Assembly (NCBI GenBank): GCA_905147135.1
Contig: LR990040.1
Coordinates: forward strand, 20,877,857 to 20,941,856
Reading direction: 5' to 3'
Length of the DNA: 64,000 nucleotides
Source: Blastobasis lacticolella
Lineage: Eukaryota > Arthropoda > Insecta > Lepidoptera > Blastobasidae
Below are positions 10,855 to 21,120 of this stretch, piece by piece (within the stretch, counting starts at the first letter, position 1; the number at the start of each line of letters is the position of its first letter). Made by a program: the position numbers and the translations under genes. The notes under the pieces were generated by a model. It saw only the letters and a program-made list of their open reading frames with translations. It made no database searches and had not been told where the DNA came from.

Positions 10855-10995
10855 GAATACAAAATTTATTTCACCCATAAAAACTAACATAGGCTACTTT
10901 GTATCCCGATATCACTACGAGATCACTCGGGATCGGAGTTTTAATGGTACCCGTGCGAAGCTGGGGCGGGGGTCGCTTCGCTATTGTTCTATATA
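10855..10995. repeat. Fragment of dispersed repeat G
   Basis: Words such as 'taggctactttgtatcccga', 'actcgggatcggagttttaa' and 'acccgtgcgaagctggggcg' recur, mostly inverted, at 14628-14720 and 59007-59100. They are typical of old RTE- or MITE-like litter in insect DNA. The parent element is not determined. Confidence 0.4.
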
Positions 10996-11217
10996 AAGCT
11001 TGGACTTTTAATTAGTGATGGGTTGGATGAACAATATGCTGACATGGTAAGAGGCAAAAGAGGTGTGTCAGGATTGTAGCTCTGAGACATTGGTCATTTT
11101 CCCAAACTCTCTTACCATTTTACCGGTTTTTCGACTGAGCTGAAATTGAAACTTTGAACTTGAAATTTTGCACACCCATTCATTTATTTTATTTATTTAT
11201 TTACCATAAATTTACAG

Positions 11218-11272
11218 CGTTACAGTACTTACAAATTACTAATACTAATACGTTACAGTAATTACAAATTAC
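11218..11272. repeat. 33-bp tandem duplication
   Basis: 'cgttacagta' plus 'ttacaaatta' occurs at 11218 and again at 11251 with one substitution. It directly follows an ATTT-rich simple stretch at 11180-11203. Confidence 0.6.
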
Positions 11273-11299
11273 CTATGTAAGTTCGGTGACAATGCAATG

Positions 11300-11365
11300 T
11301 TGTGATACCATCGAGCTGATCTGATGATGGAGACGGAAGGTGGCCATAGGAACTTCTAAACTACG
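11300..11365 (-). repeat. Repeat C fragment, inverted
   Basis: 'gatctgatgatggagacgga' and 'aggtggccataggaac' are the reverse complement of the repeat C landmark at 38140-38190 and 38460-38510. Confidence 0.45.
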
Positions 11366-11419
11366 CAGGGTAAACCCATCTAACTGATTATAGAGAACGC
11401 GCGATAAAAGCTGTCTATA

Positions 11420-11580
11420 AAAAAATATTTTTCATTTGAAGTTGTCTTACTATTTAGATATACTAGGTATTAATTTCTCCGCTATCCATTTTATGGGAAG
11501 TGACGATGCGACGAAGATGGAGCATGTCTATCTAGAACTGTTTCTAAATAGACATGCTCCATCTTCGTGGTTTAAATGCG
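11420..11580. repeat. LINE fragment converted into a near-perfect palindrome
   Basis: The left half resembles the LINE segment at 52056-52150 ('aagtgacgatgcg' and 'gatggagcat' are shared). Arms 11511-11537 and 11542-11568 are reverse complements at 26 of 27 positions around a 4-nt centre. Positions after 11541 do not continue the LINE but mirror it, which suggests a template-switch event. Confidence 0.7.
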
Positions 11581-11769
11581 GCCTTACAGGAGTCCGTTGT
11601 ACTATGTGGGGAACAAATTAGTAGGCAAGTATGTACTCAGCCCTCTGCCATTTGAACCTGGCAATCCTTTGGGCTATGACGATGACCTTTGTTCTCCTTA
11701 TTTCCGCCTTTATGATTAAATGTACATTTAATATGTATGCATTAAATGTGTACAACACCGCGATGGGAT

Positions 11770-11945
11770 ATTACTTACCTTAATATAGTGTACTATTAAT
11801 ATAGTGTACTACTTCGCGTGTTCTCCAACTCTATAAACCTACGTCTTGAATCACTCTGTCTATTATTGTAAACCGCATTAAAACCCGTTGCGTAGTTTAA
11901 AATATGTAAGCGTACATACATACATACATACAGAGGGACAGACGG
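11770..11945. repeat. Fragment of dispersed repeat G
   Basis: 'taaaccgcattaaaacccgt' and 'tgcgtagtttaaaatat' recur near 13088-13120 and 43505-43540. A short 'catacata' iteration follows at 11914-11930. Confidence 0.4.
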
Positions 11946-12039
11946 AGAAAAGCGACTTTGTTTATTAACTTAAGTTATAAGTTTGACGTGTGTATCTGTG
12001 GCTCTGTGGCTCTGTCTATCTAAGTGTCTGTCTGTGCCA

Positions 12040-12250
12040 TCGTAGGTCCAGAATGAATGGACCAATTTTATTGCAGTTTTCTGTGTTTGAAGCCAGTTGT
12101 CGAGCATTACCATATGGTTGCATTAGGACATAATGGGTCGAAATGGTTTTTAGCTTTATTTCATTAAAACTGGTTTAGTAGTTTAGAAAATGTTTGAGTA
12201 TACTCGTCAACTTGGTTGGGGGTTATCCGACTTTTTCTGACGGTTGGGTT
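12040..12250. repeat. Dispersed repeat D, copy 1
   Basis: 'tggtttttagctttatttca', 'ttaaaactggtttagtagtt' and 'ggttgggggttatccgact' recur at 20965-21120 and, inverted, at 35885-36010. Non-coding, parent unknown. Confidence 0.45.
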
Positions 12251-13474
12251 ATACTATGTATAAATTGTACTAATAGTGCGCTAGTATACTAACCATGCTG
12301 CGAAGTTACGCGTCTATGCCTAGATCTGTGCCCAGATGCTACTGCATGCTGGCACACGCTCTGTCGTTGTTTCACCTCCATATCTTTCGCTGTCAAAACA
12401 CAGACGCCACACGTAAACAAAGTTTCTTGCGGTTCTCTGCGAGACTTTTATGTCTTGTGTCAATGAAAGTTTGTAGGTGTTTTGCTGAGGTGTTTTGGTT
12501 ACCGTCACTGTTTATATTGTTTTGCGACTTTTATTTTGACGTGAAATGTCTTTAAAATCACACTGAGTAGCAAGTCAGAAAATTGGACCATAACGAAATG
12601 GTCTATATCGCCTTACCTTAATAACTGCTAAACGATTATTCTTAGAAACATGAATCTAGTTTAATTGTTTAGCGTATATAGTCAGCTCGCTGTTTTGACA
12701 TTGAATTTCGGTCGGGGCATGTAGGGTGTTGGAGGCTGTATTGAATGTACAAAATGCGCGCTGCGTGATATATGCGTGATAGGGCTATCATTTATGCGTA
12801 TATTTGTCTACAACAATCGATCTATATAAAATAGATGAAATTTTGATAATATTTATGGTAAAAGAAAGCAAAAAGTGTAAAATGTACATACGAAAGTTAA
12901 ATATGTTGGCCTCTGATTATTATTAAATTGAATAGTGTTATGAAAATCCGTCCAGCCTTTTCACTGCTAACAGTAATAAATCATCACAAAGTTATTCATC
13001 ACATGCATATACATAACTAGTGGACCCGGCGCAACTTCGTTCACGTATACCTACTTTACCCCTACCTTTACTCTATCTATTGAGGAAAACCGCATTAAAA
13101 TCCGTTGCGTAATTTAAAAGATCTAATACAGGCGGGAAGCTTAGTTGTTTTATTTATACAATGTAAAGATATATATCGATTACAAATACACATACACATG
13201 GACAAACTGTTGCTCAAAGCAACAACCACGCGTGTCTAATAATGTAAATGCATGTAAATGTTACTTTACGCGTTAGTTATCTTGCTTTGTTCGTCAAACC
13301 TACGCAACAGGTTACGAGGAAGTATTATCGGTATAATCTTGGAGATGAAATTCAAGATCAAGAGAAAAATAAATCAAAGGAGGTGGATTATTTAAAAAAA
13401 TTGAATTGATAAATATTAACACATTCAAATAGAAATCAAATCGTATAAATGTTGTAAAAAACACTATTTTAAAT
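12251..13474. other. No gene recognised; one repeat G fragment
   Basis: Positions 13017-13120 carry 'agtggacccggcgcaacttc' and 'aaaccgcattaaaatccgtt', a repeat G fragment also seen at 43370-43545. The remainder is unassigned AT-rich DNA. The 94-residue minus-strand frame at 13312-13596 overlaps the LINE fragment's end and has no independent support. Confidence 0.45.
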
Positions 13475-13916
13475 AATCGATCAGGGAACTCTCGCGTCGA
13501 GCCTGAAGAGCAGACGAGTAACCATCGATAACTACTCGAATTGATCGTCCATTCTGAAAATCCGATACCCAGGTGCAAAGCCAACGGGATTACCAAATGA
13601 GGAAATCCTGATTAGAAGGCCTGACTGCCAAACCCCGTCAAAACCCTCGGAAATATCAAGAGACACAGCAAGGGCCTCGCCATGCTGCTCAATGGCCTCA
13701 CTTATATCAGAAGGTCCCCAGTCAACTGACAACGGTGGAATCCGTACTGATGATCGCTGAGGAGATCGTTACCTTCATGATGCACGCTCCATATTCTAAG
13801 AATATGGAGGTGACCGAAATAGTGCGGTAGTTAGCAGGGTCTGCGCGGCTGCCTTTTATGAGCACAGGCTCTACGATTGTCAAGGTTCTACGATTTCGGT
13901 ATAATACCAGTCTCAA
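13475..13916 (-). pseudogene. Non-LTR retrotransposon reverse transcriptase fragment, frameshifted
   Basis: Three minus-strand frames together cover fingers and palm of a jockey/CR1-like reverse transcriptase. The first carries KGSRADPANYRTISVTSI. A second has LLSDHQYGFH, and the third has EALAVSLDISEGFDGVW, where the two Asp of 'SLDxxxxFD' mark catalytic motif A. It then runs to GRSIRVVIDG near 13530. The frame changes and a local palindrome at 13787-13809 show it is dead. The YxDD motif C, thumb and endonuclease are absent. Confidence 0.8.
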
Positions 13917-14627
13917 GTGAGAGGTGATTCAGGCAGGTGGGAGTAGAAGACAACTCAGGGGCACACCTACGCACACTATGTAGCTTTCTATATGCGAAAT
14001 AATTTTTAAAATCTTATGTTATGTTACGTAGTGTTTTAGTTTATCCATTACAAACAAACAAACCAAACGACAATCAAATATTTTCTCTTTATAATGTACT
14101 TTATAATTGAGTGTTTCCAAACAGCTGTAAGTAGTCTTAGCATTAACATTCTGTAGTATAGGTACGAATAACCAAAAACGATTTTCGAAAACGCAACACG
14201 ACGAAAGGTTTCGCAAAGAGAAAGCCATAAAAGCGAGACGCTTGATTGTGGACAGAAGAATTCAAAACCAGCTAGCGGCTAAATGATGGTGACGGGTAGA
14301 GGGGGGACGTCAGGAAATTGAAACAAGCATCGCCCAGCGAGACTTTGCACAAAACGAGCGCACGTCGTATTGTTACACGAAATAATTCGCTCGTAGCAAT
14401 TTTCCAATGTCCACTGCGCTTTGGAAAATGGTAGCAGGTAGGTAGTGCGATAACGTTGTAGTAAGTATTAACAACTGGTAGGTCAGACCTCGCATCAAGT
14501 ATAGTTTTATTAAAAAAGAATTCGTTACCTGTTGTAGTAGAATTTTGGATGGCATTCTAAATTTAAGTTGATGGTATTTTTTATCAACATTTAATATGAC
14601 GTCGATATCCGAATGTTATATTCAAGA

Positions 14628-14870
14628 CTAGCGACCAGCCCCAGCTTCGCACGTGCAATTTACCACGGAATCCCCGATCCCGTGTGATTCTGTTAGGATT
14701 TCGGGATGTAAAGTAGCCTATCTTACTTCTGGTGATCATCATTATCATCTTGACGTTATGTCCCGGTTGCGCCCCCGCGCGGTACGCGAGGGCCCAGGGT
14801 CCGCCTATCTTCTATCTTACTTCTGGATATAGCATTATCCGGGAAATATTATTTTTAAAATCATTTAAGT
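14628..14870. repeat. Repeat G copy, split by a truncated SINE
   Basis: Starts 'actagcgaccagccccagct' and continues 'gattctgttaggatttcggg', 'tgtaaagtagcctatcttac'. After the insertion at 14733-14811 it resumes 'ttctggatatagcattatcc'. The 'ctagcgacc' opening is shared with 59007-59030. Confidence 0.55.
14733..14811 (-). repeat. SINE family S1, 79-bp 5'-truncated copy with perfect target-site duplication
   Basis: Minus-strand sequence matches the last part of the S1 SINE: a 'gggccctcgcgtacc'-like segment, 'aaccgggacataacgtcaag', then a 'gat'-rich tail. It is flanked by the 15-mer 'ctatcttacttctgg' at 14718-14732 and 14812-14826. This is the hallmark of LINE-machinery retroposition. The insertion sits inside repeat G. 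Confidence 0.85.
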
Positions 14871-14929
14871 AGTCTTGAGTTTATCCATTACTAGCTTTTT
14901 GCCCTCAACATTGTCTGCATAAAGTTCGG

Positions 14930-15083
14930 TTACTACGTTCCGGATCCGCTCCCGTGGACACTACATTGAATTTCGGAAAAAACGATGTATAGCCTACGAT
15001 ACTCCCTGATAATGTCCCTCCCTTTCCCTCCCTGTCTTTGTATGTACAATAAAGAGTTATAAATAAATAAATAAATAAATAAT
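14930..15083 (+). repeat. Retroposon 3' end with (AAAT)n tail
   Basis: 'ggatccgctcccgtggacac' leads to a C/T-rich stretch, 'gtatgtacaataaagagtta' (contains AATAAA) and about five AAAT units at 15059-15082. The layout is that of a LINE or SINE 3' end with a simple-repeat tail. Confidence 0.5.
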
Positions 15084-15988
15084 GTAGCTTTACACATTAT
15101 CAGCGAGTTAGACATTCATATATTTTGTTTTTATATATTACAAACAAATAAACAATCAAATTGTTCCCTTCTCTTTTTAATATTAGTGTAGATATAGAAA
15201 ACGCATACAAAGCTTAAAGAAGAACCAAAGAACTGCTGATGTAGACCGTTTAGGATCGATCCTAATAAAGTAGAAATGAACGCCGAACAACCTCCCCGAT
15301 TTGTTTCTCCAGACCCGTTTATTTGTAACTTGAGTTCTCAACAACGTATTTCAAAAGGCACCCCTATGCAAAGCCGGTGCAATAACCCCCGCCGGTACAA
15401 AGTAAGTGAACGAAACGAAATAAAACGAATTTGGGGGATTTTGAATTGGAAAGGTCTATAAAGGGGAGGCAGGGGCCAATCGCGTCGGGGATAAAACACC
15501 TATGAAAGTTAAAGTTGAGTGAGCGTATTGTTTCCATGTGTTATCTACACGTGTGTTGCTTTTTATGGATGATATATTGGATAGAGTTGATTAGGGAAGT
15601 GGTTTTAATATGCGGTTGGTACAGTTAGCAGGCGTGGGTAGGCACAATACCGGCAGTTGTGGAGATCTCTAGGGAGGCCTACGCTGGGTATATGTCATCG
15701 TATGGGTGGGCGTCTTCCGGCTGATATGATGATGATGATGACAGTCAGCAGTAATAATTAATTACGGTATCCCGCGGATTACATCCAAATTAACGATGTC
15801 CAAATAAACCTACATAATTCATAATAGACATCTGAAACGTAATATTTTTACAGACGATAAAACAGGGACGGCTAGTGGACGGCACTAGTGCTAGGTATAC
15901 AGAAATATACAGTAGTGTACACAATAGTAGTATACAGGAAGATTTAAACGATTGCACTGACAAATAACTACACTTGAATTGTTCCCGA
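15084..15988. other. No gene recognised
   Basis: Contains a short ATG iteration near 15725-15742 preceded by 'ggtgggcgtcttccggctga', a layout like LINE tails. Nothing else is assignable. Confidence 0.4.
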
Positions 15989-16387
15989 TTATCTGCAACT
16001 AAGTTAAGAGCGTCGATGGCCGAGCGGTTAGAGTATACGACTCGTAAGCCAGAGTTCCCGGGTTCGAATCCCGCTCCGGCCATGTACCAATGACTGTTTT
16101 CTGAGTTATGTACATTAATTGAATACTAACCGATGCTCTTACGGTGACGGAAAACATCGTGATGAAACCTGCACATTCAGGCGACTGGGTGTGTAACCAT
16201 GATCCAATCTGGTCAGGTTCCCTGGTAGCAGGGTCATGAAGGTCAGATGGCAGTCGCTCCATGGTAATTACCTGACCTGCCAAATCCTGGATCATGGTGA
16301 AGGCGGACCCCGGGCCCTCATGCGCGAGAGCACAACCAGGACATTAACGCCAAGATGATTTATTTATGTTTTATCTGCAACTAAGTT
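15989..16387 (+). mobile_element. tRNA-headed SINE family S1, full-length copy with 17-bp target-site duplication
   Basis: The element body is 16006-16370 (365 bp). The head has a pol III A box 'tggccgagcgg' at 16017-16027 and a B box 'ggttcgaatcc' at 16061-16071, with an anticodon-loop-like 'ctcgtaa' between them. The acceptor halves do not pair, so this is not a tRNA gene. The body ends in 'attaacgccaagatg' plus an ATTT-rich tail. The 17-mer 'ttatctgcaactaagtt' is repeated perfectly at 15989-16005 and 16371-16387. Such elements are transcribed from the internal promoter and copied by a LINE's enzymes. The perfect duplication implies a fairly recent insertion. Minus-strand frames across it (to 98 residues) are antisense artefacts. 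Confidence 0.9.
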
Positions 16388-18503
16388 TTATCTTAAGTAA
16401 GATTAAGACATTTGGTGCGTTGATAAAGGACTATTTGTAGCAACAGCCCATAGCATCTATTCTTGATGTCCAGATTAAAGTTTACAGGAAATACACGCAG
16501 TCCCACTCAGCCGAACTGTTCTGGATAACTGGTACACGTAACCATGGAGCTGTCCATTTGCCACGGCATGTTGTCGCGCGTAAATGTGCTAATGGAGCCT
16601 ACCTTTACCGGTACCTGTCGGATGACTGTCCGTCGCATCCACATAGGAAATAAGCGTTACTCGGAGCACCCTCGGCGGTACAGTTAATGTAAAAGCTTTT
16701 CAAAATCCAAGGACGAACGAAGCTTCCTAAATTGGTATTTAGTTTTGACGGTGGATTTTTGGGCAGCTGTATATAGATTTTTTTAAAGACTTTCTTGTAT
16801 CTTAGTCTTAAAACGATTAAATAGAAAGAAGTACATTGTTAGGCTTGTATTAAACGTTTTGAATCCTCGTGTTGCATGGTGCAATGTAAGCAATGTACAC
16901 GTAGGACGAAATTACTCTTACCAGTGAGAACGAGGTTGATCTTAGATGCAAATGCCAACTATTGAAATAATAGTTGTATTGTATCATGTATAGTATGCGA
17001 GGGCACATGTGTTGTAACAAATTGAATTTACATATAACGAAACGATGATAATCTAGATCAACTCTACTACCGATCGAAATCGATTTATGCTTTCATGTTG
17101 AGTCGGTGCTTTAATAATCATAATCAAACCTAACAAACTGTATAAACATTTAATGACGTGGATAGACAAAAATATCGCGTTTAATCCGTGTTGAATCCGG
17201 TGAGAAGGTGCAGTTTTTCACAACATTAAATCGTTTAGTAGCATAGCAAATATCACAACCCGTAGTTGTTGTCTAAATATTTAATGGCAACTTGGATGTC
17301 TGATCAACGTAGAAAGACGAAAAAATCCCATTCAATCCGCTCAGAATCCGGAGCAGTATTTAACTGAATCAGATCGCAGTATTTAAAACAAATCAAAGTC
17401 CCAGTCGAATGGACTGCGAGCTCCCGAATGCGACTAAAAAGGCATTTCGATCCAACTTTTCAGCTACATTTCCACAAACTGCGCCGTGTCTGTGAGTGGG
17501 ATTCTAGGCCCGATGGAATCATGTGATAAAAGTGTAGTGAAGCCACGTCTCCGAAATTAAGGAAAGCGTATGTGTTTTTGTTTTGTTAACAACTTCAAGT
17601 GTGTTTGGAGCTTAGACTTAGGTACTAGTCATTGTCATTATTGGTAGAAGCTCGCTTGGAGTTAACAATTGTTCAGCTGCTATAATCCCAACCCAGGATT
17701 TTTTTACTCAACTTATCGCCGTATATAATACTGCTTGACCTTTGGACACTGCTTTACACAATTACTAAGGTGGATAAAACTTATATGACTTGCTTCAAAT
17801 AATGCGTGCCAGTCTCCAATTCACTAATGGTGGTAATTCACGAGTTAAAGAACTATTTCAATAATTAAATGTACACACAGCAGCCCCGGTGACCGACATA
17901 GTCGCACATCTGCATCCAATCCTAGAAGTTGCAAATTGTATGCAAAATACACACGAGTTCTGTCTTCGTCTGCACACAATCCTCAGTCAAACTGCCGTCC
18001 GCGCATGACACCAAGTCCAACACTGCCTAGAACCCATTCCACATTCATCAAGCATCCATTCTACACCCAATATACGTGTTGAAACTTACTACGCCCGCGA
18101 GGTTCATCTTAGTTCGCAAAATGGGCTGGAAGTTTGCCCGTCTACCCCAACTTCTCCTCCGCTTGTTTGCTGCAAGGTCAACTTTGGCTACCAAAAATCA
18201 AATTCCGTAAATCACTGTTAAATTGGACTTTGAAATATGTACTTTAATAAGTTTTTGAGTTATAAAGCCGGGCGGGAATGTTCTTGTGAAATTAGCGTTT
18301 GCAAAATAGAGTCTTTTGGTTGGTCTTGCTTTTGTGTAGTTATTGGTTTTTGAGGAGTTTGACTTGTTATTATTCGTTTATCTTAAAAGTTTACTTTGAA
18401 ATCAATAAAGGAGGTCCTAGCAACTCAGCCTATATGATCAATAAAGTTGAGCGATATTTCATTGGAAAGGATTTTTATTTTATAGAAATTTTACTGTGAA
18501 AGT
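16388..18503. other. No gene recognised (2.1 kb)
   Basis: AT-rich with moderately GC-rich islands (16480-16690, 17400-17530). A short ATG-led frame at 18121 (28 codons, good context 'caaaatggg') has no supporting homology or strong splice site. No window-internal repeat was noticed. Confidence 0.4.
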
Positions 18504-18848
18504 AACTCTCGAATCACTGTGGTAAAAAAGTTATGACAAATTAAAATGAAACTTCATTTGATATTTATTGGCTTCGATGTCAAGTATATGAATGCATTTC
18601 ACCGAATGTTTAAAATCCATAAATACGAAAAGACGCGGTTCATTCCATAATTTCATCCCGACAAAAGCTCTTACGTTGTCAATTATCCTGTCGTGTCTCC
18701 GACACATTAATATTTAATAATAACGTTTAATAAAATTAACATACTTTAATGTGTCTAATGAAAAATAATATTTTATAATGAAATTAAATCGTTATTATAA
18801 AATATCTTTTTTTAGTAATAACTTTTTTCCTACAACGATTCGAGAGTT
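18504..18848. mobile_element. MITE-like element, about 345 bp
   Basis: Left end 'aactctcgaatcactgtggt' and, reverse-complemented, right end 'aactctcgaatcgttgtagg', both followed by an 'aaaaaagttat' block, form imperfect inverted repeats of about 36 bp. The interior is AT-rich and non-coding. The TSD was not resolved. Confidence 0.65.
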
Positions 18849-19584
18849 GTTGCAATAGTAAAAGTTGTAGTAAATTAAAAATCCTTTCTAATGACATATT
18901 GCTCAGCGTTACTAGTCATATAGTCTGAGGTCCGTAGATTTCTCCGATCCTCCTTACCATCTTATTATGTGCCTATTAGTTTAACAATCAGTCATGCGGA
19001 AATGGGTCAATAGATTTACGTAATTATTGGCATGAATGAGAGTCCAGAGATACAAATATGGTAGTCGTCTTTTTGACCACGTTAGAAATAAAACTTTAAA
19101 CGAATCAATAAACAGAAATAAAGCTTTAATAACATAAGCCACGAAACAGAGCAATGTGTTGTTAAAAAGGCCCTCGAGTGAGCATGAAACTGCGCACTCC
19201 TCGGGGTATATTGCCATCAGTGAAACAGCTCCAGGCCTCGTATAAATTATCTTTATCAGCGGTATCTGTACACATTTGAGGGCGCTATGGCCGTTCCAGT
19301 GACAAGGGTAAGGAAAGGCAACACTTGCAAATGATCAAATGATTCGAAATCACCTCACAAAAGGCCTCTAGCCGCTGAATGTAACAGGCAATGAACTGTG
19401 AAGCAATTTCGCGCAGTATCTGGAGTTTTTTATGAGACCGCAGGTGTCTTTTATAGAACACTGCTGTTCCATTTAATAATACTGGCCACCACCTTCCGTG
19501 TTATAAATAAGCTTTCGGGAGCGTGCATTTTGAAATTAAATATTTGTAAACGGTACAGCAAGTGCCCTAAAATATACATGTATT
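18849..19584. other. No gene recognised
   Basis: Unassigned AT-rich DNA. Short frames on both strands lack family features. Confidence 0.4.
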
Positions 19585-19680
19585 TTATGTTATACGATAG
19601 ACAAACAGGCAAGGCTGTCTGATGACAACCTGAGGCAGACCACCTGATGGAAATCGATCTTCTCAGACATATTGAGGGTT
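19585..19680 (-). repeat. Non-LTR retrotransposon 3' tail, copy 5 (eroded)
   Basis: 'gatagacaaacaggcaaggc' and 'gaccacctgatggaaat' match the tail family at 1550-1610. An extra 'tgtctgatgacaacctgagg' lies between them. Confidence 0.5.
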
Positions 19681-20749
19681 ATTAATGCAGATAAAAAACA
19701 TTATATCTAGACATAAGTACATTTATACCGGAGCCGGAAGCGTAATAATTTACTAAGTGGATGAAAGAAAATTTTCCGCGCCCAAAATTATGTAAAACCG
19801 TCAAAATTTACAATTCCATGAGTTGTCCATATTGATGAGCCACAACTCTTGGATAGACTAAGCGGGAATCGTTCATATTGCTGGGTGCGGGAAACTTCTA
19901 TGATTTTGAAACTCCCTTATACACAAACAATTACTTACTACTTATATGTTCACGTTTTCTAATCTTTCAATACAGCTGTATGATTGGTCAATTTTCAAAC
20001 TAAACTCGCGTTCTTTACACATATTATCGTATTACGAAACGTCGGGAAAACAAATCGAAAAGGTACGTAACGTGCAAGTCCCGTCTAATATAATAATATG
20101 GTCAATTTTGTTCATTTTGACAGACGCATAGTGCTGAACGCTACTAAATTACTTGTATAAGTAGCATTACAATGTTTTCATGTTTTCTATGTGAGAGCAC
20201 TGCGTTCAATACAGCTTTGTCAATTTTATTCATTACGCATAATGCCGAACACACCTAAAATATTGTCAGTTGGAACTCTGTGGGAACTCAAAGTAACGTT
20301 TCTGAATACGGGTGTTACCAATTTGATTTATCGAATACCTACATTACAAAATTCTAGCTCCACACCCAGAAACTAAGTACAAAGGTTCACCGCCAAAGCC
20401 ATTAGGTAAAGTCCAAGTAGAATGGAATTACTGAGGTGAGGCAATCGTTTATAGTGGCGTGTGTGGCCTTTGTTCCTAGCGTGTATCGAATGTCCATTAT
20501 TCCCAACAAGCCGGCCTTACAATTTTTGCGAGCAAGTAATTCGGCACCGAGCCATTCGCAGCGTTTCACTGGCTGGAATAAAACATTTGCACGCGGAATA
20601 GTAGACGATGGAACGTTCCCTGGACGATTATTTTGCTTTACCAATATTATTTTGTGTTCGAGACCAGCTTATTCTATAGAAACGACCTTCCTTTTTACTC
20701 TCGATGAGGTATTATGTGTACTTGCTTCAGATGCAATGTAATATAGGTA
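19681..20749. other. No gene recognised
   Basis: Two antiparallel frames of 80 and 101 codons overlap at 20402-20741, in a locally less AT-rich stretch. Neither shows recognisable domains or splice context, so they are left unannotated. Confidence 0.4.
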
Positions 20750-21120
20750 CTAAATTTGGGAATACGAAAGTAATTCTGTATGTCTGTTAGTTACGCTTAA
20801 ACGGCTAAACGACTTTAACAATTTTAATGAAATTCGGTTTGAAGATGGTTTAGCACCTGAGAATGGAGATAGGCTACCTTTTATTCCGCTCTGCTTGCAA
20901 GCTCGCAAGATAGAGAGGTACCTATAATACAAAATGGCGGAGCCGCGGGCGTAAATCTAGTTGTTTATATGTAACTGGCATCGTAGATTTCGATGCAGTT
21001 TTATTTATTTGAAGGCTAGTTTAATCAAAATGGTTCTTAGCTTCGTTTTATTAAAATCGGTTTAGTAGTTTATGAAATATTTTAGTACCTACTTATACGA
21101 CTTATCGGGGTCGGAAGTTT
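20750..21120. repeat. Repeat G-like and repeat D remnants
   Basis: 20760-20950 has 'gaatacgaaagtaattctgt', 'atgaaattcggtttgaagat' and 'aatggagataggctacc', a pattern shared with 21660-21790. 20965-21120 has 'aaatggttcttagcttcgtt' and 'ttaaaatcggtttagtagtt', the repeat D core. Both are non-coding litter. Confidence 0.45.

Noticed and set aside
16012..16083. tRNA gene (A box, B box, 'ctcgtaa' loop)
   Set aside because: The 5' and 3' acceptor halves do not pair and the sequence continues into a 365-bp repeat with a tail and target-site duplication, so it is the head of a SINE.
15790..16295. Two minus-strand frames of about 97 codons
   Set aside because: They run antisense through the SINE and include the complement of its B box. 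Similar peptides arise from any copy of the repeat.
20402..20741. Overlapping frames of 80 and 101 codons on opposite strands
   Set aside because: Both are open because the stretch is less AT-rich. Neither shows protein features.
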